Below, one piece after another: positions 52,582-60,986 of a DNA stretch of 64,000 bases. The position numbers and the translations under genes are program-made. The stretch is from assembly GCF_000160555.1 (NCBI RefSeq), contig NZ_GG749279.1:376413-440412 (forward strand), in the 5' to 3' direction. This DNA is from Centipeda noxia ATCC 43541. Its GTDB lineage: Bacteria > Bacillota > Negativicutes > Selenomonadales > Selenomonadaceae. Each line of letters begins with the position of its first letter. The first letter of the stretch is position 1. The notes beneath the pieces were generated by a model. The model ran no database searches. It saw nothing but the letters and a program-made list of their open reading frames with translations, and was not told where the DNA came from.

Positions 52582-53517
52582 TCAGCCGCCCATAACGAGC
52601 GCCATGATGGCTTTTTGAACATGGAGACGGTTCTCCGCCTCATCAAAGATCACATTGGCAAATTCCTCAAAGACATCCTCCGTGATCTCCTCTCCCCGAT
52701 AGGCGGGCAGACAGTGCATGACAATGCAGCGCGGATCGCCTGACTCGGCAACGAGTTCCCAATTCACCTGATAGGGACGAAAGACCGCCGTTCGCGCGTC
52801 GTGCTCCGCCTCCTGCCCCATGCTCGCCCACGTGTCCGTGACGATGACAGCTGCACCCGCAACCGCTTCCATCGGATTGTGCGTGATCGTGACGGTCGCG
52901 CCTGTTGCTGCCGCATCTGCCTTGGCATTTGCCACAACTTCGGCATTCGGCTCATATCCCTCGGGTGTTGCCACCGCGAAGTTCATGCCGACCTTTGCCG
53001 CCGCATACATGAGCGAGTGCGTCATATTGTTGCCGTCGCCGACGTATGCCATCTTCAACCCCGCGAGATTCTTGCCCTTATACTCACGGATCGTGAAGAG
53101 GTCAGTGAGCGCCTGGCACGGATGCAGGAGATCGCTGAGCGCATTGATAACAGGGATGTCCGCATAGCGTGCCAGCTCCTCGATACACTCATGCCCATAG
53201 GTACGGATCATGATGCCGTCGAGGTAGCGCGAGAGGACGCGCGCCGTATCCTTGATCGGTTCGCCGCGCCCGAGCTGCAGGTCCCGGCTGCTGAGAAAGA
53301 GCGCCTGTCCGCCGAGCTGATACATCCCGACCTCAAAGGATACGCGTGTACGCGTTGAGGCTTTCTCAAAGATCATACCGAGGGTCTTACCCGCAAGAAT
53401 CGGATGCGTGATACCCGCCTTCTGCTTTGCCTTGAGATCAGCGGCAAACGTCAGAATCTCATCCACATCATCTGCACTGAGTGCATGGATGGAGAGTAAA
53501 TCCATGCCTTTCTTCAT
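52582..53517 (-). CDS. argF: Ornithine carbamoyltransferase
   Basis: 311 residues from the second of two adjacent ATGs, at 53517 (six bases from AGGAGG); the first at 53520 overlaps the argD stop as ATGA. Makes citrulline from ornithine and carbamoyl phosphate. Motifs: FEKASTRTRVSFEVGM (carbamoyl-phosphate loop), HPCQALTDLFTI, VGDGNNMTHSLM and the ornithine-binding MHCLPAYRGEE. Anabolic role follows from its place in the biosynthetic operon; no arcA or arcC is nearby. Confidence 0.98.
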   Translation of the reverse strand: MKKGMDLLSIHALSADDVDEILTFAADLKAKQKAGITHPILAGKTLGMIFEKASTRTRVSFEVGMYQLGGQALFLSSRDLQLGRGEPIKDTARVLSRYLDGIMIRTYGHECIEELARYADIPVINALSDLLHPCQALTDLFTIREYKGKNLAGLKMAYVGDGNNMTHSLMYAAAKVGMNFAVATPEGYEPNAEVVANAKADAAATGATVTITHNPMEAVAGAAVIVTDTWASMGQEAEHDARTAVFRPYQVNWELVAESGDPRCIVMHCLPAYRGEEITEDVFEEFANVIFDEAENRLHVQKAIMALVMGG

Positions 53518-54734
53518 CATAGCCCTCCTTGCTCGCATATGTCAAGAATGCAGCGCTCCAAAATACCAATCAGTTCATCCACTTCATTCTTTGTAAAAAT
53601 CAGCGGCGGAATAAAGCGCAGGACATTCCCCGCCGTACAGTTGATAATAACGCCGCGTTCCAGCATAAGCCGTGCAATCGCAGCCGCATCCTTGCTCTGC
53701 TTCATCTCCATGCCGAGAATCAGTCCTGCGCCGCGCACCTCTGTGATATGTTCCGCGAATTTCTCCTGCAAGTCCATGAGGGCCCGCTTAAAGTGCGCGC
53801 CGACGGATTTCACAGTGCTCAAAAAATCCTCATCCGCAATTGTATCAAGGACGACATTTGCCGCCGCACAAGCAAGCGGGTTGCCGCCGAACGTAGAGCC
53901 GTGATCCCCTGCGTGAAAGGCTGCGGCAACCTTTTCTGTGACAACAAATGCACCGATCGGCACGCCACCGGCAAGCCCCTTGGCAAGGGTCACAATGTCC
54001 GGCGCCGCGCCATACATCTCGTAGGCATAAAAGCTGCCCGTGCGTCCCATCCCTGTCTGGATCTCGTCAAAGATCAAAAGTGCATCATACTTGTTGCAGA
54101 GGGCACGCACCTGCTGCAGATACTCCGCCAACGGCGTGCGTACGCCTCCCTCGCCCTGAATCGGTTCGAGTAAAACAGCCGCCGTATGCTCACTCATCTT
54201 TTCTTCGAGCGCCGCAATATCATTATACGGCACATAGTCAAATCCGCCCGGCAGCGGCTCGAATCCCTTGTGGAACTTCTCCTGTGCCGTTGCAGTCAAA
54301 GTCGCAAGCGTGCGTCCGTGGAAACTGCCGAGCGCCGTTATAATCTGCGATTTTTCCGGACTGATCGTATGCGCGTATTTACGAGCGGCCTTAATTGCTC
54401 CTTCATTCGCCTCAGCACCGGAGTTCCCAAAGAATACCTTGCCGCCTGCGGTCAGCCGAGACAGCTTTGCTGATGCATTCGCCTGTGCCTCCGTGTAGTA
54501 TAGGTTCGATACGTGTATGAGGCGCTTTGCCTGATCCGCAATGGCATTCACGAGCGGAACATAGTTATGTCCTAGCACATTGACGGCAATGCCGCCAAGC
54601 GCATCCAGATATTTTCGTCCATTGACATCCCACACATACGATCCCTCGCCATGATCGAGGACAATCGGATAGCGCGCAAACACAGGCAAGTAGCTTGCCT
54701 GGTCTTCTTTCATAATCTCTTCTGCGTTTTTCAT
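53517..54734 (-). CDS. argD: Acetylornithine aminotransferase
   Basis: 405 residues. PLP enzyme that forms N-acetylornithine; in many bacteria it also serves succinyl-diaminopimelate synthesis. The class III signature is clear: SGAEANEGAIKAARKYAH, LIFDEIQTGMGRTGSFYAYEMYG and the PLP-lysine in TLAKGLAGGVPIGAF (about residue 247), with HGSTFGGNPLACAAA. GGAG precedes the ATG. It overlaps argF and follows argB by 12 bases. Confidence 0.96.
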   Translation of the reverse strand: MKNAEEIMKEDQASYLPVFARYPIVLDHGEGSYVWDVNGRKYLDALGGIAVNVLGHNYVPLVNAIADQAKRLIHVSNLYYTEAQANASAKLSRLTAGGKVFFGNSGAEANEGAIKAARKYAHTISPEKSQIITALGSFHGRTLATLTATAQEKFHKGFEPLPGGFDYVPYNDIAALEEKMSEHTAAVLLEPIQGEGGVRTPLAEYLQQVRALCNKYDALLIFDEIQTGMGRTGSFYAYEMYGAAPDIVTLAKGLAGGVPIGAFVVTEKVAAAFHAGDHGSTFGGNPLACAAANVVLDTIADEDFLSTVKSVGAHFKRALMDLQEKFAEHITEVRGAGLILGMEMKQSKDAAAIARLMLERGVIINCTAGNVLRFIPPLIFTKNEVDELIGILERCILDICEQGGL

Positions 54735-54746
54735 TGCAACTCCTGC

Positions 54747-55631
54747 CTACGGAAGCACCATCGTTCCGATGCCGCGCGACGTAAAAATCTCCAATATGAT
54801 CGAGTGATCCAGCCGTCCGTCAATGATATGCGCTTTATGCGCCCCTGCCTCGAGAGCACGGAGACAGGCCTCCACTTTTGGAATCATCCCGCCGTCGATC
54901 ACACCGCTGCGAATGTATGCTTTCGCTTCTTCCAGATGCAGCTGCGAGATCAGGCTGCTCTTATCTGCAAAATCTTTGTATACGCCCTCGACATCCGTCA
55001 GAAGCAGCAACTTCTCCGCCCGAAGCGCACCGGCAATCTCTGCAGCGACATAATCAGCGTTGATATTGTAGCTCTCGCCATGCTCGCCCATGCCGATGGG
55101 CGCAATGACGGGGACATAATCCTGCTGCAGAAGGTCTGTAATAATCCGCGTGTCAACGGCCGTAACTTCGCCGACATAGCCGATGTCCACCTCGCGCACG
55201 GCATCGCTTTCATACACGGCAGCCAGCTTCTTCTTTGCCTTAATCAGCCCTGCGTCCTTCCCGCTGAGACCGACGGCACGCACCCCGCGCAGATTCAAGA
55301 GGCTTACGATCTCGGAGTTCAGCTTGCCGTCCAAGACCATCTCTGCGATTTCAACCGTCTCTTCATCCGTCACCCTGAGCCCGGAGACAAATGACGATTC
55401 CTTGCCGACCTTTTTGAGAAATCCCGTGATCTCCGGGCCCCCTCCGTGTACGAGAATCGGCTGTATCCCGACGAACTTCATCAGCGCCACATTGCGCATG
55501 ACGTTTTCTTTCAACGCCTCATTGATCATCGCATTCCCGCCGTATTTGATTACGACGGTCGTTCCGTAAAACTCCTGAATATACGGGAGTGCATCCATTA
55601 GGATCTCAGCTTTGTCTTTATCGGAGTACAT
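54747..55631 (-). CDS. argB: Acetylglutamate kinase
   Basis: 294 residues. Phosphorylates N-acetylglutamate. The amino-acid kinase fold shows VVIKYGGNAMIN (about 25-36), ILVHGGGPEI, LSGKDAGLIKAKK and INADYVAAEIAGALRAEKLLLLTDVEGVY. The extended N-terminal helix of about 20 residues (SDKDKAEILMDALPYIQEFYG) is the type found in hexameric, arginine-sensitive kinases, so feedback by arginine is likely (inference). Follows argJ by 12 bases. Confidence 0.97.
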   Translation of the reverse strand: MYSDKDKAEILMDALPYIQEFYGTTVVIKYGGNAMINEALKENVMRNVALMKFVGIQPILVHGGGPEITGFLKKVGKESSFVSGLRVTDEETVEIAEMVLDGKLNSEIVSLLNLRGVRAVGLSGKDAGLIKAKKKLAAVYESDAVREVDIGYVGEVTAVDTRIITDLLQQDYVPVIAPIGMGEHGESYNINADYVAAEIAGALRAEKLLLLTDVEGVYKDFADKSSLISQLHLEEAKAYIRSGVIDGGMIPKVEACLRALEAGAHKAHIIDGRLDHSIILEIFTSRGIGTMVLP

Positions 55632-55643
55632 GTCTCCCTCCTC

Positions 55644-56855
55644 TCAGGTATGGTATTCGCCGTTGATCTTGACGTACTCATACGAGAAATCGCACGTCCA
55701 GACCTTTGCCTCCTCCGGTCCGTCGCCGAGATCGACCTCGATCACAATATCATGCGCCGTCATGACCGCGCGCAGCGCATCTGCATCGTAGGCTGCACCA
55801 ACACCGTCAGAATAAACGGGGATGCCGCCGAACTTTACGGTTGTGCGGTGCGGATCCATCGAAACACCGGAATAGCCAACTGCACAGATAACACGCCCCC
55901 AGTTTGGATCCTCGCCAAAGAATGCCGTTTTGACCAGCGGACTGTTTGCAACGCTCATGCCGACGGTTTTTGCATCGGCGAAGCTTTTTGCCCCCTTGAC
56001 ATGAATGGTCAGGAACTTCGTTGCGCCCTCGCCGTCGGCGGCAATCTTTTCCGAGATGCCTTGGCAGAGCGCAAGCAGCGCGTTCTTGAACGCCTCATAG
56101 TCCGCATTCTTCTCTTTGATCTTGGGGTTCCCGGCAGCGCCGTTAGCAAGCACAATCGCCATATCATTTGTACTCATGTCGCCGTCAATCGAGATCATAT
56201 TGAGGCTGTGCTCAATGACTTCGGAGAGGGCCTCCTGGAGCAGTACACCGTCAATATCCGCATCGGTCGTGATAAAGCAGAGTACGGTTGCCATATCCGG
56301 GCGAATCATGCCGGAACCTTTTGCAATGACGCCAAACCGGACCTCTTTTCCGCCGAGCGCAACCGTTGTCGTCCCGGCTTTGGAATACGTATCTGTCGTA
56401 ATGATGGCATTCCCCGCATCCGCACTGCCATCCAGAGAAAGCGCCTTGACTGCCGCGTGAATGCCGGATTCCACTTTATCCATCGGAAGCGGCTGTCCAA
56501 TGATGCCGGTCGATGCGACGATCACATCCTGCGCTCTGCATCCAAGCGCATCGGCCGCAATCTCCTGCATGCAGACAGCATCTTCCTCTCCTTGGGCTCC
56601 CGTACAGGCATTTGCACAGCCTGCATTGGCAACAATCGCATGTGCCGTGTGTGTCGCAACAACCGCCTTAGAAACATGCACGGGAGCTGCTGCAACGGCA
56701 TTCTTCGTGAATGTCCCTGCAACGGCAGCTTCTTTTTCACTGTAGATCACAGCAACATCGGGATTACCGCTTCTTTTGATGCCCGCCTTGACTCCAGCTG
56801 CCAGAAATCCTTTCGGGTAGGTAATCCCTGCTTTTGCACTCTGTTCACTAAACAT
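55644..56855 (-). CDS. argJ: Bifunctional glutamate N-acetyltransferase / amino-acid acetyltransferase
   Basis: 403 residues from the ATG at 56855 (GGAGG eight bases away; the ATG at 56870 lies in front of that site). Recycles the acetyl group from acetylornithine to glutamate, and the bifunctional type can also use acetyl-CoA. The autoproteolysis site is in MATVLCFITTDA (Thr near 189), where the chain is cut into alpha and beta subunits. Other segments: GFLAAGVKAGIKRSG, STGIIGQPLPMD and NDMAIVLANGAAG. Presence of ArgJ explains why no argE is seen. 19 bases after argC. Confidence 0.96.
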   Translation of the reverse strand: MFSEQSAKAGITYPKGFLAAGVKAGIKRSGNPDVAVIYSEKEAAVAGTFTKNAVAAAPVHVSKAVVATHTAHAIVANAGCANACTGAQGEEDAVCMQEIAADALGCRAQDVIVASTGIIGQPLPMDKVESGIHAAVKALSLDGSADAGNAIITTDTYSKAGTTTVALGGKEVRFGVIAKGSGMIRPDMATVLCFITTDADIDGVLLQEALSEVIEHSLNMISIDGDMSTNDMAIVLANGAAGNPKIKEKNADYEAFKNALLALCQGISEKIAADGEGATKFLTIHVKGAKSFADAKTVGMSVANSPLVKTAFFGEDPNWGRVICAVGYSGVSMDPHRTTVKFGGIPVYSDGVGAAYDADALRAVMTAHDIVIEVDLGDGPEEAKVWTCDFSYEYVKINGEYHT

Positions 56856-56874
56856 ATGTATTTCCTCCATTCAA

Positions 56875-57909
56875 TTACGGATACATCGGCACAAGATCAA
56901 GCCCCGTGCGTTCATCAAATCCAAATGCAATATTCATATTCTGAATCGCTTGGCCCGCTGCGCCCTTGACGAGATTATCGATTGCTGAAAATACGACAAC
57001 GCGCCGCGTGCGCGGGTCCACATGCCAGCCAATATCGCAGAAATTTGTGCCGCGGACGTATTTCGTCGAGGGATACCCTCCCCGTCCGAGCAAACGAATG
57101 AAAATTTCATCCGCATACATTTTTTCGAATGCCGCGTCAATTTCCTCGAATGCAGCGTCAGCGCGTATCGTCGCATAGCAGGTCGCAAGAATACCGCGTG
57201 AGATCGGAGCAAGATGCGGCGTAAAATTGACAATGATAGTTTCTCCCGCCTGATCACTCAGCGCTTGCTCGATCTCAGGTGTATGCCGGTGTGAAACAGC
57301 TCCATATGCCGTAAAATTGTCATAGAACTCCGGAAAATGCGAACTCTCCTTTGGGGATCGTCCAGCCCCTGACACCCCGGAGACCGCATCGACAAGCAGG
57401 GAATCCATATACACAAGATGTTCCTTTACAAGCGGTGCGAGCGCCAGAATACTCGCGGTTGTATAACACCCGGCATTTCCGATGATACGGGCTGTACGTA
57501 CTTGACTGCGATAGAGCTCTGAAAGACCATATGCACGGTCTGCATGCGAATCAACGTGATCTACACGATACCATTCCTCATATACAGACACATCCGCGAA
57601 GCGATAATCTGCTCCAAGATCGATGATCCGCAGCGGCAAATCCGAAAGAGCCTTTGCTATCTTCATCGCATGACCATGCGGAAGAGCAATAAAGAGAACA
57701 TCACTGGCTGCTCCGATGTCATGAATTTTCTCCATGGAGTCAAGTTTATTATCATAAATTCCCTTTAAATGCGGATAAAGTTTCGATATTTGTTCGCCTG
57801 TACGGCTTTCCGAAGTCAAATATGCAATCTCTGCTTTCGGGTGTCCATGCAGAAGACGAAGAAGTTCTTCCCCTGCATAGCCGGATGCTCCGATAATACT
57901 CGCTTTCAT
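56875..57909 (-). CDS. argC: N-acetyl-gamma-glutamyl-phosphate reductase
   Basis: 344 residues. Reduces acetylglutamyl phosphate with NADPH. Nucleotide-binding GASGYAGEELLRLL is at the N-terminus, followed by IALPHGHAMKIAKAL; the catalytic Cys is in IGNAGCYTTASILALAPL near 148. Further typical segments are SGVSGAGRSPKESSHFPE and FTPHLAPISRGILATCYA. It is the first gene of the arg operon and has a promoter and a candidate ARG box just upstream. Confidence 0.97.
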   Translation of the reverse strand: MKASIIGASGYAGEELLRLLHGHPKAEIAYLTSESRTGEQISKLYPHLKGIYDNKLDSMEKIHDIGAASDVLFIALPHGHAMKIAKALSDLPLRIIDLGADYRFADVSVYEEWYRVDHVDSHADRAYGLSELYRSQVRTARIIGNAGCYTTASILALAPLVKEHLVYMDSLLVDAVSGVSGAGRSPKESSHFPEFYDNFTAYGAVSHRHTPEIEQALSDQAGETIIVNFTPHLAPISRGILATCYATIRADAAFEEIDAAFEKMYADEIFIRLLGRGGYPSTKYVRGTNFCDIGWHVDPRTRRVVVFSAIDNLVKGAAGQAIQNMNIAFGFDERTGLDLVPMYP

Positions 57910-57942
57910 TTTATCCCTTCTCTATTCCCTTTCATAAAAGTT

Positions 57943-57956
57943 TTTATAATTATACA
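57943..57956 (-). promoter_or_regulatory. Candidate ARG box
   Basis: TGTATAATTATAAA on the minus strand matches 11 of 14 positions of an idealised TGAATAATTATTCA box and overlaps the -10 hexamer of argC. Arginine repression through ArgR is inferred from this position. Confidence 0.35.
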
Positions 57957-57978
57957 TCTTTATTGGATATTTTTTCAA
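57949..57978 (-). promoter_or_regulatory. Promoter of the argCJBDFGH operon
   Basis: TTGAAA (57973-57978), 18-base spacer, TATAAT (57949-57954) on the minus strand, about 40 bases before the argC ATG. Confidence 0.7.
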
Positions 57979-57987
57979 GTCTTTTCC

Positions 57988-58041
57988 AAAAAAATTTTAC
58001 CGGCCTCGCAGCAGTTCAAAAACATACTACAGACCGGTAAA
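57988..58041 (-). terminator. Terminator after hom-thrB
   Basis: Stem TTTACCGG/CCGGTAAA (58034-58041 with 57996-58003) with a long loop, followed by ATTTTTTT on the minus strand. The loop is larger than usual, so confidence is moderate. Confidence 0.7.
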
Positions 58042-58049
58042 TAAGGGAA

Positions 58050-59000
58050 TCAGCCTCTTACCAGGGAATCTTTCCGGCGCAGAATACGCGCCCCCTTCGT
58101 ATCCAGATGCAGATGCAAAGGCCGGGCATCGACATCATGCGCACGGAATGCTTTACGCATAGCCGCAGCAACTTCCTCCGTACAGTTTCGATGTTCCGGC
58201 ACAAAAGCGATGAGACAGGGCCCCGCCCCGCTCAATACTGCACCGTAAGCCCCCGCCTTTTTTGCTGCCGCAAAGACATCAAACATTCCCGGGATAAGCG
58301 GCGCACGATAGTTTTGATGCAGGGCATCCTCGAAAGCATTCTCCAAATGCCTCTCCGAGCCTCGTGCAAGGGCTGCTGTCAGCATGGATGCATGGCTGAT
58401 ATTAAAAATGGCATCCTTCATCGGCACTTCTGATGGAAGCACCTGTCTGGCAGATTTCGTTGAAAGATAGAAATCCGGCACCATAACAACAAAATGTATG
58501 AGGATACGCGGTAAAAACGAAAAACACTCTACATAATTGTCCGTTACCGTATTCACTGTAAAGCCGCCGTAAATTGCAGGCGCGACATTATCCGGATGCC
58601 CCTCGATATCTGTCGCAAGCTGAAGCAGATCATGCCGACTGAACGGATTTCCAACGATAGCGTTCGCTGCTGTGAGCCCGGCAACAATCGCAGTTGCACT
58701 GCTGCCCAGACCACGCGAAAGCGGAATCCGATTGCTCATACGAATCTTTGCGCCCCGAAACTCATCCATACAATCCGCTCTCTGCAGGAGGTACTGTATC
58801 GATTTCCATACAATATTGCGTGCATCGGTTGGAATATAGGCCGCGCCTTCTCCACGTGCCACAATATTCAGACCCGGCTCAGGGGTGAGCGTAAGAGTCA
58901 TTTCATTGTAAATCGTGCAGGCTATGCCAAGCGCATCAAATCCGGGTCCCAGATTCGCACTGGTCGCAGGAACACGAACCCGTACCGATCGCTCGTTCAT
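58050..59000 (-). CDS. thrB: Homoserine kinase
   Basis: 316 residues, GHMP kinase family. Phosphorylates homoserine for threonine synthesis. Motif 1 is VRVPATSANLGPGFDALG, the ATP loop is IPLSRGLGSSATAIVAGL near 95-112, and the third motif AYGAVLSGAGPCLIAF lies near 250. The ATG overlaps the hom stop as ATGA. Threonine synthase (thrC) is not adjacent, so the end of the pathway must lie elsewhere. Confidence 0.96.
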   Translation of the reverse strand: MNERSVRVRVPATSANLGPGFDALGIACTIYNEMTLTLTPEPGLNIVARGEGAAYIPTDARNIVWKSIQYLLQRADCMDEFRGAKIRMSNRIPLSRGLGSSATAIVAGLTAANAIVGNPFSRHDLLQLATDIEGHPDNVAPAIYGGFTVNTVTDNYVECFSFLPRILIHFVVMVPDFYLSTKSARQVLPSEVPMKDAIFNISHASMLTAALARGSERHLENAFEDALHQNYRAPLIPGMFDVFAAAKKAGAYGAVLSGAGPCLIAFVPEHRNCTEEVAAAMRKAFRAHDVDARPLHLHLDTKGARILRRKDSLVRG

Positions 59001-60298
59001 ATCGTGTCCTCCTGCCCATCAGCAACGCGAATCAAACTGCGTACCTCACGCACAACAGGGAGTGCTCTCAACGCTTCTGCTGCAGCAGATGCTGCCGCGT
59101 GCGTAACAACATGGGTCACAGCAACGATTTCCGCATCCCCGTCCTCGGTCCAGCGCGCCTGTATGACAGACTTTAAGCTGACCTTTGCACGGCCGAAGGT
59201 TGTTGCAATCTCTCCGAGCACGCCAGGTTCATCCGCAACGACAAGACGAAGATAATAGGATGATCGCGTTTTCTCTACGGGACAGAGTTTCTTCCTCTCT
59301 CCGATTCTATACTTCATACGTCCCGTTGTTCCAGAGACAATATCCCGTACGACCTCGATGATGTCAGCAACAACGGCCGATGCTGTTGGAAGTGCCCCCG
59401 CCCCACGCCCGTAGAACATGGCATCACCGATCACATCTCCGCGAACAAAAACTGCATTGAAAACACCGTTTACCGAAGCAAGCGGATGCATCTTCGGGAG
59501 GAATACCGGATGTACGCGAACATCAATACCGTCGTCCGTATTGCGCCCGACAGCAAGCAGTTTGATCACATAGCCCAGATTGAGCCCGTATTCAATGTCA
59601 TCCTCTGTAATATGCGAGATTCCCTCAACGGAAACATCCTCAAACTCAATAACCGTATCAAAAGCAAGCGAGGCAAGAATCGCCGCCTTTCGCGCAGCAT
59701 CCAGTCCGTCTACATCCGCCGACGGATTCGCTTCGGCATAGCCCTTTTCCTGCGCACGACGCAAAACAGCATCATAGCTGATATGCTTCTCCGTCATCTT
59801 CGTCAGCATATAGTTCGTCGTTCCGTTGATAACGCCCATAATCTCAGAAATTTTGTTCGCCGTAAGACATTCCTTCAGCGGTTTAATGATTGGAATGCCG
59901 CCGCCAACACTTGCTTCATAGAGGAAATCAACGGTATTTTCATTTGCAGCCGTATAGAGCTCGCTCAGATGCTGTGCGATGACATCCTTATTCGCCGTAA
60001 CAACATGCTTTCCTGCGGCCATCGAACGCAGCATATAGTCCCGCGCCGGAGAAAGGCCGCCCATAACCTCGACGACAATCGAAATCTCCTCATCGTCGAG
60101 AATTTCATCAAAATTATCTGTTAATAAAATCCCGTTCACTTCGGGTCGCTGTTTTTTAGCATCGCGTACGAGAATTTTTTTGATCTCAATATATGCGCCG
60201 GAACGTCCCGCAATTATGTCCGCATTCATGGACAGTGCCTGAATGACCCCCGAACCGACTGTTCCCGCTCCTAAAAGAGCAATCTTGATCGTATGCAC
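58997..60298 (-). CDS. hom: Homoserine dehydrogenase
   Basis: 433 residues with a GTG start at 60298 behind GGGGGATG. Reduces aspartate semialdehyde to homoserine, the branch to threonine and methionine. N-terminal NAD(P) site ALLGAGTVGSGVIQAL, catalytic domain with EASVGGGIPIIKPLKE and INGTTNYMLTKM, ADVDGLDAARKAAILA, and a C-terminal ACT domain from about 350 (VVADEPGVLGEIATTFG) that implies feedback control by threonine. A candidate promoter lies at 60362-60391. Confidence 0.96.
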   Translation of the reverse strand: MHTIKIALLGAGTVGSGVIQALSMNADIIAGRSGAYIEIKKILVRDAKKQRPEVNGILLTDNFDEILDDEEISIVVEVMGGLSPARDYMLRSMAAGKHVVTANKDVIAQHLSELYTAANENTVDFLYEASVGGGIPIIKPLKECLTANKISEIMGVINGTTNYMLTKMTEKHISYDAVLRRAQEKGYAEANPSADVDGLDAARKAAILASLAFDTVIEFEDVSVEGISHITEDDIEYGLNLGYVIKLLAVGRNTDDGIDVRVHPVFLPKMHPLASVNGVFNAVFVRGDVIGDAMFYGRGAGALPTASAVVADIIEVVRDIVSGTTGRMKYRIGERKKLCPVEKTRSSYYLRLVVADEPGVLGEIATTFGRAKVSLKSVIQARWTEDGDAEIVAVTHVVTHAAASAAAEALRALPVVREVRSLIRVADGQEDTI

Positions 60299-60361
60299 AG
60301 AATCTCATCCCCCATTTTCAGCCTGTTCGAGCATCTCATGATATTTTTACCACATAATCAA

Positions 60362-60391
60362 AGTATATCATAATACAAAAGATTTCATCAA
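60362..60391 (-). promoter_or_regulatory. Candidate promoter of hom-thrB
   Basis: TTGATG (60386-60391), 18-base spacer, TATACT (60362-60367) on the minus strand. It starts just after the plsY stop, so read-through from plsY is also possible. Confidence 0.5.
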
Positions 60392-60407
60392 ACATAAAGG
60401 ACAGACA

Positions 60408-60986
60408 TCAAATCTTGTTTTCCGTTCCGCGTATCAACCGATTGATATTCTCACGATGCCGCAGAATAACAAGAGTAGAAGCAAGCATGGCAAAGAGGAT
60501 ATACTCCATCGGGTACCCAAAGGCCGCAGCAAGGATTGGTGTGAGAACAGCGGCCGTAACTGAGCCGAGAGAAACATACCGCGTCTTGTAGACAATGATC
60601 AGCCAAATTGCAAATACAAGGAAGGTAACATTCCCCATCAATATTGTCAAAACGCCGAGAGATGTGGCAACGCCCTTCCCGCCGTGAAAGCGAAGGAACA
60701 GTGAAAAACTGTGTCCAATAATGGCAAAAAGTCCGCCAATGACGGCTGCAATTGGGGTCCCCGGCAGCGAAAGGCCGAGCAAGACGCCTGCTTGCCCCTT
60801 GATGCAGTCCGCAATGAACACAGCAATCCCGGCTCCTTTCCCAAGTGTTCTCCATGCATTCGTCGCGCCAATATTGCGGCTCCCATGTGCGCGCAGATCT
60901 GTGTGCCAAAAGAGTCTGCCGAGAATCAACCCGCTTGGAATAGAGCCAATGATATAGGAAAAGACAGCAACGAGAATATAATCCAT
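60408..60986 (-). CDS. plsY: Acyl-phosphate:glycerol-3-phosphate acyltransferase
   Basis: 192 residues from the second of two ATGs (60986); the first, at 60989, overlaps the der stop as ATGA. Integral membrane enzyme that puts the first acyl chain on glycerol 3-phosphate from acyl phosphate. Conserved motifs: IGSIPSGLILGRLFWHTDLR, GSRNIGATNAWRTLGKG, LRFHGGKGVATSLGVL and the C-terminal RHRENINRLIRGTE. Seven hydrophobic segments are visible. The der-plsY order is common in Firmicutes. Confidence 0.97.
   Translation of the reverse strand: MDYILVAVFSYIIGSIPSGLILGRLFWHTDLRAHGSRNIGATNAWRTLGKGAGIAVFIADCIKGQAGVLLGLSLPGTPIAAVIGGLFAIIGHSFSLFLRFHGGKGVATSLGVLTILMGNVTFLVFAIWLIIVYKTRYVSLGSVTAAVLTPILAAAFGYPMEYILFAMLASTLVILRHRENINRLIRGTENKI

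Noticed and set aside
55650-56969. Long plus-strand open frame (439 codons) opposite argJ and argC
   Set aside because: Runs antisense to argJ, which is certain; composition is Cys/Arg-rich and there is no start signal.
51343-57909. Considered horizontal transfer of the arg operon because it looks GC-richer than its neighbours
   Set aside because: No mobile element, repeat or tRNA borders it, gene order is the common one for the phylum, and composition was judged only by eye.
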